Assembly: GCA_002104895.1 (NCBI GenBank)
Contig: MCFG01000066.1
Span: forward strand, 1-17,500
Source of the DNA: Anaeromyces robustus
Lineage: Eukaryota > Neocallimastigomycota > Neocallimastigomycetes > Neocallimastigales > Neocallimastigaceae
DNA: 17,500 nt
Direction: 5' to 3'
In this document: positions 1-9,927 of the stretch, piece after piece
Layout of the letters: each line of letters opens with the position of its first letter
Numbering within the stretch: position 1 is the stretch's first letter
Made by a program: the position numbers and the translations under genes
Notes under the pieces: generated by a model
Seen by the model: the letters and a program-made list of their open reading frames with translations, nothing else
What the model was told of the DNA's origin: nothing
Databases searched by the model: none

Positions 1-658
1 ATACCATTTTATCACATAAACGATTGAATTCAACAACATTTGGTGTGAGAATAGCTGGTTTATATCCTTTGATAAGATCTGGATTATTTTGTATTATCCA
101 TAAACCATCCTTTTGTTTTCCATTATTAAAATAAATAAAATAAATTAAATAATTATTAAAATTGCAATTTTTATAATAATAATTTACATACATATTATCA
201 AAATAAAAAAATAATAGTAATAATAACAATAAAACAAATTAAATATTTTATTATCATTATATAATAAATATTATTAAGTAATATTTTTATTATTAAATCT
301 ATTTAATATCTATTTAATATAGTTAAATTGAGACTTTATATAATTTTTTTTAAATATTCTATATATATAATAAACTGGATTATTAACTTACTGCATCAAT
401 AACTAATGGTAAATTAACAGCTTTAGCTTTTTCAATAATTTTTTCAACTGTAGTAATTAAACCTTGATCCCTAGATAATCCTGGACCAATTACTAAAACA
501 TGTAATCTTGGAAAAATAGAAGAAACTCTTTCAACAATTTCATCAATTTTTGCATCTATATCTACCTGTTGTGCATTATGTTTTTTAAGATGTCTTTTTT
601 ATATCATTATGATTATGAATATATATTAAAAAAGAAATAAAATATTGATAATATATAT

Positions 659-709
<51 letters not shown>

Positions 710-1143
710 ACAATTACTATATATATCTATAAAAAAAATAGATATATATATTACTCAATTATATATAGGTATCTATAAAAAATTTATATATATATATATA
801 TATTTCTCAATTATTTATTATTATTAATTTATATATTAATATTTACTCGAGATTTTGTAAATATGGATGTACAATAAGTTCTGGAGAATAACTCTAATGA
901 ATATATAATAAAAACGTTATTATACAATATAATAATAAATCACATATAAGTTAATTTCTTTAAAGTCATTTATGTTTAGTACATAATAATAAAAATAATA
1001 TATAATATACCTTTATAGGTATTGCAGCTTTCTTTTCACAAAAAATATGTGCCAAATCTGTACCCTGTTATGTTATATATATATATATATAGCAAAGAAA
1101 AAAAAATAAAAAAGAAGAAAAAAAAATAAACAAAAAGAAGAGA

Positions 1144-1174
<31 letters not shown>

Positions 1175-1906
1175 TTAATTTTAATTATATTTTTATAATT
1201 ATTAAAAAATTATATAAGTATATGTACAAGCTTTAATGAAGACATTGCTGAAAAGAAAGGGGCACCAGTATATCTTTAAAAGTGCAATAAGTATATAAAT
1301 AAATATATAATAATAAAAAAATAAGAATAAAAAATAAGAATTATCAAAATTATAATAATAAATTATTTTAAGAAAAAAAAAATGATAATTATATAATAAA
1401 TTGTTTTTTAAAAAAAAAAATGGTAATTATATATGAATTTCATGATTTTTTTACATACTCTTCACTTCCACCAATTACAGCAATTCTTCCTAAAATAATT
1501 TATATAAAATAAAATATTGTATATTTAATATTTTTTAATTTTTATTATAATAGGAATACATATTATAATATTTTAAAAATTAAATGTTCGATGAAAAATT
1601 CTTTAATTCAATGAAATTTCAAATATTACATTTTATTATTAAATTAAATAAAAAAATTAAATATTTATGATTATTATATGTTATTATACGAAATTTCATA
1701 AAATCCAATAATTATCTAATTATCATTAATAATAGTAATAACATTTTTTTTTTTTTTTAATTCTTTTTTTTTTAAAAAAAAATAATTTAATTATTTATAC
1801 CTGATTGTCCTTTATGAAGTTCATGAGTTAATGGAGGAATTATCTTTTTAGAAAAATCAAATAAAGTAGATGATGCAAGATAATTGGTAGTTAATGATAA
1901 AGCCAT
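1..1906 (-). CDS. NNR2: ATP-dependent (S)-NAD(P)H-hydrate dehydratase, 5' part, seven exons, cut by window edge
   Basis: This enzyme uses ATP to dehydrate NADHX/NADPHX, the damaged hydrates of NADH/NADPH, back to the working cofactors. It normally pairs with an NAD(P)HX epimerase. Exons joined by eye on the minus strand: 1906-1801, 1489-1459, 1273-1228, 1064-1011, 893-847, 593-392 and 109-1. Every junction keeps frame. Donors are GTATAA, GTATGT, GTACAT, GTATAT, GTAAAT and GTAAGT, and all acceptors end in AG. The 198 readable residues carry family landmarks in order: GQSGRIAVIGGSEEYTGAP (residues 33-51), a KSYSPELIVHP block (79-89), VIGPGLSRDQ (130-139), VIDADGLW (159-166) and LTPNVVEF (183-190). 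The C-terminal ATP-binding part lies beyond position 1. The ATG is the first Met after an in-frame TGA 18 nt upstream. No clear targeting peptide is seen, so a cytosolic location is likely. The symbol follows the yeast name; animals call it NAXD. Identity rests on remembered family motifs, not on a search. Confidence 0.92.
666..707. repeat. 42-nt poly(A) tract inside NNR2 intron 5
   Basis: This is an uninterrupted run of 42 A on the plus strand, so the sense strand of the minus-strand gene reads poly(T). It lies in the intron 846-594, between the SYSPELIVHP exon and the VIGPGLSRDQ exon. Flanking intron sequence is almost pure A/T, with (TA)n at 785-802. Length accuracy is doubtful in any sequencing technology. 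Confidence 0.95.
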
Positions 1907-2123
1907 TTTAAAACTATAAGCATTTCAATTTACATATAAATATTAATAAAAATAAAAATAAAAATTAATTACAATAAAATATTATAAAATACAATTATTT
2001 ATTTTTTAATTATATTTTTTTTTTAATAATTATTATAACTAAAAAACTATTATTTTATTTAATGTATCATTGAAAAAAGTAATATTTTCTTTTATTATTA
2101 TTATTATTATTGCTGTTGTTGTC

Positions 2124-2174
<51 letters not shown>

Positions 2175-2915
2175 GTTATTATTATTATTATAATTATACT
2201 TACTATTATTATATTTTTCTTTTCTTTATTTCTATTTATTTTAAAAGAAAAGTTTATTAAATAATGTATATTTATAATATATATTCTTTAATTAATTAAT
2301 AATATAATATTATACAACACTGGTTTATTATTCACTAAATTTTTTCTTTCTACTTAATGGACCTTACATTTTTATAATAATTATAATTTTATTAATTAAA
2401 TTTAATTAAAATTTAATTCAATTACTATTACCTAAATATTTAATTAAAAATTTTTTTTTTCCATTTTACTATAAAACGTCATTTATACTGCAACAACAAT
2501 AAAAAAAAAAAAAAAACTATTAAAAATATCTGGATTATTCTACAAAAATTTTATTAGATTTTTTTTTTTATTTTTATCTTTTTTACAAATTAAAAATTTA
2601 AAAGAGAATTAACTTTAAAAGATATAATCTTAATACAATATCCTTTTCATATATAAATTAATTATTGATAATAAATTAAATATCATGAAATAATAATAGA
2701 AGTATATATATATTATATTATCGTAAAAATATAATATATAATATCAATAATTTTAATAAAGCATTTTATTGTTAAAAACGTTAATATAAAAATTTTGACT
2801 ATTATTACTATAATTATTATTATAATTATAATTATATATGTATGTAAAAGAAAAAGATAATAAGTAATTATAATAATAATTATAATTTTATTTTAAATAA
2901 TATCTATATATTTTA
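1907..2915. other. A+T-rich 5' flank of NNR2, no gene seen
   Basis: About 1 kb upstream of the NNR2 start, almost entirely A/T. Open frames here are translations of (TTA)n and homopolymers and have no coding character. The NNR2 promoter must lie at the low-coordinate end of this stretch, but no individual element stands out. Confidence 0.7.
2092..2191. repeat. (TTA)n microsatellite, interrupted
   Basis: An array of TTA/ATT triplets with an internal variant patch (TGCTGTTGTTGTCG at about 2111-2124) that splits it into a short left block and a long right block. On the plus strand it would read as poly-Ile/Val, which is not a plausible protein. Confidence 0.93.
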
Positions 2916-2978
2916 ATACATATATGTAAAAATGTTAAAAAAAAAAAGCTATATAAAAATATTTTTACATATATGTAT
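2916..2978. repeat. Perfect inverted repeat, 18-bp arms
   Basis: The left arm 2916-2933 (ATACATATATGTAAAAAT) is the exact reverse complement of 2961-2978. The 27-nt spacer between them includes an A tract. A G·T pair and two A-T pairs extend the stem inward. It could be a relic of a small hairpin element or simply a palindrome arising in A/T DNA. Confidence 0.8.
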
Positions 2979-3243
2979 AAATATTTTTGCAATTTCCATG
3001 ATTAGAGCCTGTAAATTATTTATTTCCATTGTTATCATATCCTATATAAACCCTTTTATACTATTACAAATTAATTAAGAATTAACAAAATAATAAAAAT
3101 ATTAATAAAAAAATATAGTATATTATATACTAATATTATTCTATATAACAATAATGACATGACAGAAAATCATAATTACATGATATATATTTCTTTTAAT
3201 ATTTTATTATTAATTTTATTAATAATTTAATGTTTTATTAATT

Positions 3244-3244
<1 letters not shown>

Positions 3245-3304
<60 letters not shown>
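3245..3304. repeat. (TTA)n microsatellite
   Basis: About 20 uninterrupted triplets of TAT/ATT/TTA type ending at TTATGTC. Confidence 0.95.
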
Positions 3305-3554
3305 GTCTTTTTATTATATAATAATTTCATATATTATCTATATATTATGGAATTATATATATAATTTATGTATTTATATAACATAATATTTATTTTATAA
3401 TATCATGTATTTTTTTAATTATAATAAACCATTAATAAAAATTTCAATTAAAAGCAATACTTAGAGTATAAAATATTAATATATTTTTAATTATTTTTAA
3501 TCAATTAATATTTAAATTTATTATAGAAAAGATTAAATATTATATAAAATATAT

Positions 3555-3732
3555 TACATAATTTATTATATTTTATTATAAAATATTAATAATTACATAA
3601 TTTATTATATTTAATTATAAAATATTAATATTTTTCATATAATACATATTTCATTATGTTTAATTATAAAATATTAATATTTTTCATATATTAAATAATT
3701 CATTATGTTTTATTATAAAATATTAATTTTTA
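3555..3732. repeat. Imperfect tandem repeat, four units of about 39-56 bp
   Basis: The core ATTATAAAATATTAAT (TTATTATAAAATATTAAT in some units) occurs four times, each preceded by CATAATTTATTATATTT or CATTATGTTT. The first two units are offset by 39 bp. The last two share an ATTTTTCATATA tail and are offset by about 49 bp. This is a diverged A/T minisatellite just ahead of the relic exon at 3788. Confidence 0.75.
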
Positions 3733-3787
3733 AATTTTAATATAATGATTACTTTTGTATATACAAATATTATTTTTACAATTTTAA

Positions 3788-4195
3788 AATTCTCACAAAG
3801 AACAAGTTAAGATTGTATCATTACTTGATCAAGAAGCTCTTGTTTCTACTTGGAGATTAGTTGATTTAGAAGCTGAATACTTTGTTGGTTATCTTAAAGA
3901 ATTAAAACCAAAGTATGTTGATAATTCAGCTTTCGATATCATTCAAAGTGTTGCTCGTGATAATAAACAAGCTGGTATTTTATTATGTAAACCAACTTCA
4001 GAAGTCTTTGTTGCAGCTCTTAAAAACGAAGAATTCAAGAATAGATTCAATATTGCTGCTGTTCTTGCTTCACATTTACTTCCAGAACATGAAGCTAATC
4101 GTTTAATACTTAAACAACCCATTGATAAGGATATTTATAGTTATATAATAAATAAATATTATCAATATTATTTTTTATTAACAACTAAAAATTAA
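3788..4195 (+). pseudogene. Open frame without a start codon, probable exon remnant of an unrecognised helical protein
   Basis: The frame opens after an in-frame TAA at 3785-3787 and closes at TAA 4193-4195, 135 codons with no Met. From about 3794 to 4131 base composition and codon use (GCT, CTT, CCA, GAA) match the intact gene at 15270 and contrast sharply with the flanks. It encodes an amphipathic, probably helical stretch with the landmarks STWRLVDLEAEYFVGYL, FDIIQSVARDNKQAGILL and AAVLASHLLPEHEANR. After IDKD at about 4131 the frame runs into A/T-only sequence rich in Tyr, Asn and Ile that looks non-coding, so the original 3' end seems lost. The 5' side could be a splice acceptor (ACAAAG, AG at 3799-3800), but no upstream exon is recognisable. 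I do not recognise the family. It may be a terminal exon with distant partners, but a truncated copy is more likely. Confidence 0.5.
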
Positions 4196-4388
4196 TAACT
4201 CCATATTTCTTGTTAAACATTCATTAGTCATGTGTTATGAACTATTTATTTAACAAAATATATATATATATTTAAGAGTAAAAAAAATTCGGTTCAACAC
4301 GAGAAGGCGCTGCTTGCTAATTCTAGATTTTCCACAGATGCACAGTGTATGGTCCTTTCTCACGGTACAACAATCTTCATCATTAATC

Positions 4389-4410
4389 TTTTTTTTTTTT
4401 TTTTTTTTTT
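4389..4410. repeat. Poly(T) tract of 22 nt
   Basis: An uninterrupted T run within the LRR relic. On the minus strand it gives a Lys-rich stretch that breaks any sensible reading frame. Confidence 0.9.
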
Positions 4411-5070
4411 CCTTTTTTGTTATTGTTGTTGTTTTTCCCGGCCAAAGCGAGATCAAATACAGTGTCTTCTAAGTTTTTATCCTCCAAACACTTTTTCATT
4501 TTTAAGGAAATAATTTAATTAATTTCCTATCTAATTTCAACTCCTTTAGATCATTAGTACCAGAAAAAGAGCAGGACAGATGATCAAATAATTGTTCTAC
4601 AACCCTAGAATACTAATCCTCCGAATAATCCCTTGTTCCCTGATGGCGACGCGTCTACCTTAATTTTTGAAAAAAAAATATTTCGGTAAAAATATATCCT
4701 TTAAACTTGTTAACTTTCTCAAGGACTCAAGACAATGATTCAAGGTCCAATAGCTCTAAATTTTCCAAATTCCGAATAGAATCCGGTAAAGTTTTGAGAT
4801 TTTATAGAACAACTCCAAAACTCCTAAACCTCTTAAATTACCCTATAGAATCCAGAAGAATTATTATTAAATTGATTCCTTTATTATTAGAATTATCACC
4901 TACAAAATGAATATATACAAAATAATTATAGCATTAGAGCATAACGATTATGTACTTAATACTCTTAAATTGTGTAGTTCTTTAGCAAAACTAGGTAATA
5001 ATCCAGGCGTAATTTCAAGAATATTTCTTATCTCTAGTATTAAATTAGCTTTTGATATTTCTCAGTTAAA

Positions 5071-5105
5071 TTGCTTATTTGTATTACTGTAATACAAATA
5101 AGCAA
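5071..5105. repeat. Perfect inverted repeat, 16-bp arms, 3-nt spacer
   Basis: 5071-5086 (TTGCTTATTTGTATTA) and 5090-5105 are exact reverse complements, separated only by CTG. The repeat sits inside the LRR relic. On the minus strand a GTAAGT at 5120-5115 and a TTACAG at 5092-5087 bracket one arm like a 34-nt intron. The structure looks like a snap-back duplication or a very stable hairpin. Confidence 0.9.
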
Positions 5106-5264
5106 AATACAATCACTTACGTTAGGCCTATTTCCTAACTTTTCATCTGGAGATTATCACGAATTTATCATTTCTCGAGCTTCATCGGCTTGCTGGCTAG
5201 CACGATTTGTCCATCCACAATACATAATTACCTATAATTGAATAAATGAAATATTTTCTCTATG

Positions 5265-5293
<29 letters not shown>
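5265..5293. repeat. Poly(T) tract of 29 nt
   Basis: An uninterrupted T run that marks the sharp change from the LRR relic to the A+T-only desert. Confidence 0.9.
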
Positions 5294-5298
<5 letters not shown>

Positions 5299-5876
5299 TA
5301 TTTTATTTTGATAAAATAAAATATTAATAATCTGTTATATTAATAATATATATAAGAAAAAATAAATAGATAATTATTGAATAAATAAAAACCTTAATAA
5401 AAATCATCATTATAAATATTTATTATAAATACATTCCAAAAATAATATGTATAATTCTATGTACATCATTTTTGTAATATATTTTCTTTTTTGTAATACA
5501 TTATCATTTTTTTTTCTATTAACACACCTTCCTTTTTTTCAAAAAAAAAAAATAATATTTTCTATTTCATTTACATATTTATGTATATTTAGTATATATG
5601 TACCAATAATTATCAAAATGGATGATTCATAAATTAAATATTATAAACATTTATTATAAAAATAAATAAAATATCTATTATAATGAATATCATATATAAT
5701 ATATAATTTTATATAGAAAAAAAAAATTCAATTTAGTTTAATGATACAATTTCAAAATGAAATTTGTTTATGTATTATAACATATTTGTATTTATATAAT
5801 TAATATTCTTTATTAGTAGTATATAAACATTACTAGAAATATAAAATATCTCTAATAATGTATATTTTATATAATA

Positions 5877-5922
5877 ATAATGTAGTGATAAAAAAATTAT
5901 AATAGTACTATTACTACATTAT
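5877..5922. repeat. Inverted repeat, 13-bp arms with one G·T pair
   Basis: 5877-5889 (ATAATGTAGTGAT, less its second base) pairs with 5910-5922 (ATTACTACATTAT) with one G·T wobble. The 20-nt spacer itself holds the small palindrome ATAGTACTAT. Confidence 0.6.
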
Positions 5923-6589
5923 CATTATAAAAAAATATATATTCATATATATTATAATTTATATAATTATATATTTAAATACATTATTTATACTTTTATT
6001 TATAAAAACATGCTAATCTTTATGTAAAAAAGTTTATTTTAATTATAATATATTATCAATGTATTATTATTATATTATAAATAAATCACAAATTATATAA
6101 AATATATATTTTGTGTATTTATGAATATATATAAAAAATAATTATTATTTTATTATCACAGCATTAATTTATTGGATAAATTTTTAATATTATAAAAAAT
6201 TTCCTTTTTTGGTCGATTTCCATATATAGTATTTATATATCGGGGTAATATTAAAAATACATTTTATATTATATTTAATTAAAAAGATAAAATTAACACA
6301 AAAAAAAAAAAAAATTGATTTAATATAGATCGTAATGAAATAGTAAAAAAAAAAAAAAAAACAGCCAATGATTATATTATTGTCAAAAAATATAATTTTA
6401 ATAACATTTTACCTGATTAATATTAGTAATATTTCTTTCTTAGAAATACTAAAAGCATGATTTTTTACTTCCAAAATTGAAAAAAAAAAATTTTTTTAAT
6501 TTACGTAGTAATTGACTCATGAATACAAAAAAACTATATCATATATTAATAAATATGTAAATCGTATATATATTTATTATCCAATATAA

Positions 6590-6665
6590 TTTATTTATTT
6601 TATTTATTTATTTATTTATTTATTTCATTTATTTATATATATTTATATATATTTATTTATTTATT
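6590..6665. repeat. (TTTA)n tetranucleotide tract
   Basis: Repeated TTTA/ATTT units, interrupted by TTTCA and by TATATATTTATATATA. Confidence 0.85.
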
Positions 6666-7176
6666 AACTTTATTTGTATTAAAAAAATTATTTTCCATGA
6701 ATTTATTTCATTCATTAAATATAAAAATTTTATTTTTAAGATGAAAAAAAAATTTTAATACATGAAAAAAAAAATTAATATAATTTATTATATTATTTCT
6801 TGAATTATTACATTATTAAATTTTTTATATTTATTTTAATGAATAAATATAAAAGAAAACAGAATTATCTTACTGGTTGTTTATTATTATTAAAAATGCA
6901 AAGTATACCCACTATTTAATATTTAATTATATTTTATATATAGAATAATTATTATTGTAAAACAATGTTCTTTTTTTATATAACAATCAACTATATTTGA
7001 ATAGCAAATAAATAAAAAAAAAGTATAATAGGATTTTGAAGTATAAAATTCAAAATAATAAGTAAAAAAAATTGTCAAATTAATAATTAAAAACCACAAC
7101 AATGTATATTTGTTTTTGACAATAATTACATCATAGAAGAGCTATGAAAAATATATACAGGTATTTCATTATAAAC

Positions 7177-7221
7177 AATTAAATATGCTTTATTTTTTAT
7201 AAAAATTAAGCATATTTAATT
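7177..7221. repeat. 45-nt near-perfect hairpin
   Basis: The arms 7177-7190 (AATTAAATATGCTT) and 7208-7221 are exact reverse complements. After one T·T mismatch the spacer pairs for a further six bases around a three-base loop (TAT). Almost the whole 45 nt therefore folds into one stem with a single mismatch. Confidence 0.8.
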
Positions 7222-8420
7222 TTTATAAAAAATCAAAATAAACTAATAGTATCAGCAAAAGCATAATAATGATACTTTTAATACTTGATTTAAATTGTTT
7301 TTTATTTTTTTATTTTTTTTTTTAATAGTAAAGTTTAACGTTATTATTAGTTCATAATATATTTTTATATAAAATATCATACAAGTTTAACTGCATATAA
7401 AATTTTATAAAATAATATAAAATCAATATCAATTATCTTACATATATATAATTATACTATTTCATATATATTCATATAATATTCATATTTAATTGTTTTA
7501 AAGATTTTTATATTGATACTATTTGTAAATGGCTTGTTTAAATTACGTAAACTGGAACAACTAATCAATAATGAATAATTTTTTAGAGTAAATAATTTAT
7601 TTTTGTGCACAAATTCTTTAATATATATTTAATTTATTTATTTCCTTAATTAGAATTAATCAATAACTTAAAACTAATTATAAAAAAATAAACATTTGAA
7701 TAAAAATAAAATTTATATATATTAAAATATTATATAATATATTTAAATATATTTAATTAATATATTCAAAAATTCCAAAACTCAAATTTGGTACTAAAAT
7801 AACAATACTAATTTATAAATATATTTTTATCTATTCAAATATATTATATACAATATTAAACTTTATTTTTTTTTTGACATATTTTTTTATATTCTATTCA
7901 TTCCATTAAAATTTATTTATCTTTACGTTTCAAATTCTTACGTTTCAATTCATCTCCAATTTTAAATTAATTCATGTATTGTAATGTAATGTAAATTTTT
8001 TTCCAATTATGGAAATAAATGTATTAATTAATGATTTTATTTATTAATTTTTTTTACATTATTAATATTTTCAGATTTTATATTTTAATATATTATTCTT
8101 ATGAAATTCATTTTGAATAAAATATTAATAATTTCTAAAAAAAAAAATTTGTTTCTATTTTCTATTATGTTTTATTTTAATTATAATAATTTAGAACAAT
8201 ATTAATTAATTTAATATGTATGGAAATATTTTATATATTATAATGTAAATAACTTAGATAAAACTGATATAGAAAATAAAAAAATAATTTAATTTGTTTT
8301 TTATCCATCAACAACTAAAAATAATAAAATAAAAAATTTTGAATAAAATATTATGAATAAGATTTTTAAAGTTTTTATAAAGACTATATTATATAATAAA
8401 AAAAATTTTTTTGTTAAAAA

Positions 8421-8426
8421 ATTATT

Positions 8427-8457
<31 letters not shown>

Positions 8458-8473
8458 TTTATTTTTATTATTA

Positions 8474-8530
<57 letters not shown>

Positions 8531-8569
8531 TATTATCATTATTATTATTTATTATTATTATTATTAATA

Positions 8570-8612
<43 letters not shown>

Positions 8613-8642
8613 TTTATTATCATTATTATTATTTATTATCAA

Positions 8643-8688
<46 letters not shown>

Positions 8689-8692
8689 TATT
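8421..8692. repeat. Composite (TTA)n array of about 270 bp
   Basis: Almost pure TTA/ATT triplets broken by ATTTATT, ATTTTTATT, ATCATT and ATTAAT interruptions. The interruption pattern ATTTATTATCATTATTATT recurs at about 8528 and 8610, which points to duplication of a larger unit inside the array. The long open frames over it encode only Tyr/Leu/Ile/Phe runs and are not genes. Confidence 0.93.
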
Positions 8693-9349
8693 GAAATAAT
8701 GTAAAATAAAAATAAACTTATATATAATTTTCATCAATTATATATATTACAATTTTTTTTATTTAATTGTATGTTTGTTTATCTTTTATTTCGTCTGATT
8801 AATGAATTTTAATTATAAGAATAATAATAAAGCAAATTCCTTTAAAATTTTTAAATAAACAATTAATAAATAATTTTTATTTAGATTTTATAGTTTAATG
8901 ATTTTAGCCTTTTTATAATATATAGAGCCACTAAATATAGATATGTGGCTGTTCACGTGATTTCATATATAAATGAATTAATTCTTTCAAGTATATATAA
9001 AATATATAAAATTCATACATAAAAACATATATAAACAAAAATAATAATATAAATAAAAAAAGTTAATTTTTTATTTTGTATTTTAATAAAAAATAAGTTT
9101 TATATATCATTAATATATATATATATTTTTATTATTTTTATTTTATATTAATTATTTTTATTTATCTTTTTTATTTCATTTTTCATTTTATTATTTATAT
9201 GTTGCCACTTATTTCTTTCTATATTGTATAAATAATTCCCAAAAAATAGTTTTTACCAAATATAAATATACCAAAAATGTTTTCAATAAATGGAATTTGT
9301 AATATTTTAATTTATTCTTCAAATTATTATAATATATAATAAATATTAC

Positions 9350-9378
9350 TCATCAATGTTTATTTTAATCATTGATGA
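9350..9378. repeat. Short inverted repeat, 9-bp arms
   Basis: TCATCAATG at 9350-9358 and its exact reverse complement CATTGATGA at 9370-9378 flank an 11-nt spacer. The G/C pairs in the arms make it less likely to be an A/T accident. Confidence 0.55.
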
Positions 9379-9927
9379 TTTATATATAACTAATATAACC
9401 ATAAATTGTTTGTTATAAACATTTACAAATACAATAATTAAAGTTATGGAAAAAAAGTATTAATTACCAATAATTGAAAAAAAATTACAAACATTCTAAT
9501 AAAATAATAAAATATATTATATAATGTAATTCATGTATTCTCTTTGCAATCAGTCATAAATAAAAGAGTTACATATATAATCTTTAAATATGGAAATCTT
9601 TAGTATGGATAAGTTTCAGATTTGTTTTTATCAAAAAAAAAAAAAATACCAAAATAAAAATAAAATACTATTAATATAATTGTTAATATTACACTCATTA
9701 TTTAATACATTTATTCATCTTATTTGTTTAATAATGTAATACTCTATCCATACATTCGTATAATATTGTAAAATGTATGAATAAATACAATAGAATCAAA
9801 ATGAATGTTTTATATTTTAATGTGTATTAAATATATTAAAAATTAATACTATGTAAATGTAAATGTAAATATTCTATTTTTTTTTTTTTATAAGTAAAAT
9901 TAATATAATTTAAAAAAATTGTTAATT

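Larger units (their letters stand above)
3060..3787. other. A+T-rich spacer, no gene seen
   Basis: Nearly pure A/T sequence between NNR2's upstream region and the open frame at 3788. It contains the (TTA)n array at 3245-3304 and the tandem block at 3555-3732. No tRNA, no coding-like codon pattern and no splice-linked exons were found. Confidence 0.65.
4285..5236 (-). pseudogene. Decayed leucine-rich-repeat (LRR) protein gene
   Basis: Read on the minus strand, this island is less A/T rich than its flanks and holds several LRR-like pieces in different frames. LPSFAKELHNLRVLS lies at about 5004-4960. A piece at about 4866-4810 reads LDSIG and continues as NLRGLGVLELF only after a frameshift. 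LPDSIRNLENLELLDLE is at about 4788-4738 and LKELKLDRKLIKLFP at 4549-4505. The spacing and the LPxxIxNLxNLxxLxL pattern are those of LRRs. Stops (TGA/TAA/TAG) interrupt every frame, so no continuous protein exists. The upstream piece 5225-5157 starts MYCGWTNRASQQADEAREMI and meets TGA TAA. The downstream part holds a T22 tract at 4389-4410 and a Cys/Lys-rich frame of unknown meaning. LRR genes are common in large lineage-specific families, so a dead paralogue is plausible. The ends are approximate. Confidence 0.55.
5294..8420. other. A+T-rich gene desert, left part
   Basis: No coding-like stretch, tRNA or splice-linked exon was seen on either strand. Content is A/T homopolymers, a (TTTA)n tract at 6590-6665 and hairpins at 5877-5922 and 7177-7221. 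The 61-codon open frame at 5447-5632 is Phe/Ile/Tyr-rich translation of T-rich DNA and is not called as a gene. Confidence 0.7.

Noticed and set aside
645-827. 60-codon plus-strand open frame with a poly-Lys run
   Set aside because: It is the A42 tract and its A/T flanks inside NNR2 intron 5, read on the opposite strand.
2070-2264. 64-codon plus-strand frame of Ile/Val runs
   Set aside because: Translation of the (TTA)n array, with no coding character outside it.
3915-4106. 63-codon plus-strand frame starting with Met
   Set aside because: It overlaps the 3788-4195 frame in another phase. The longer frame has gene-like codon use and this one does not.
4289-4320. TTCGGTTCAACACGAG, resembling a tRNA T-arm
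   Set aside because: No acceptor stem, anticodon arm or D-arm can be placed around it on either strand.
4250-4456. 68-codon minus-strand frame containing DEDCC and LCICGKS
   Set aside because: Its Lys run comes from the T22 tract, and there is no match to the fungal dockerin pattern I would expect for a Cys-rich module. I treat it as part of the LRR relic.
4707-5092. Two plus-strand frames of 67 and 61 codons
   Set aside because: They lie antisense to the LRR pieces, which explain the sequence better on the minus strand.
5447-5632. 61-codon Phe/Ile/Tyr-rich frame resembling a membrane peptide
   Set aside because: T-rich DNA gives such frames by default, and no conserved pattern or composition shift supports a gene.
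8353-8704. Two overlapping frames of 113 and 97 codons with Tyr/Leu/Ile runs
   Set aside because: Both are translations of the composite (TTA)n array.
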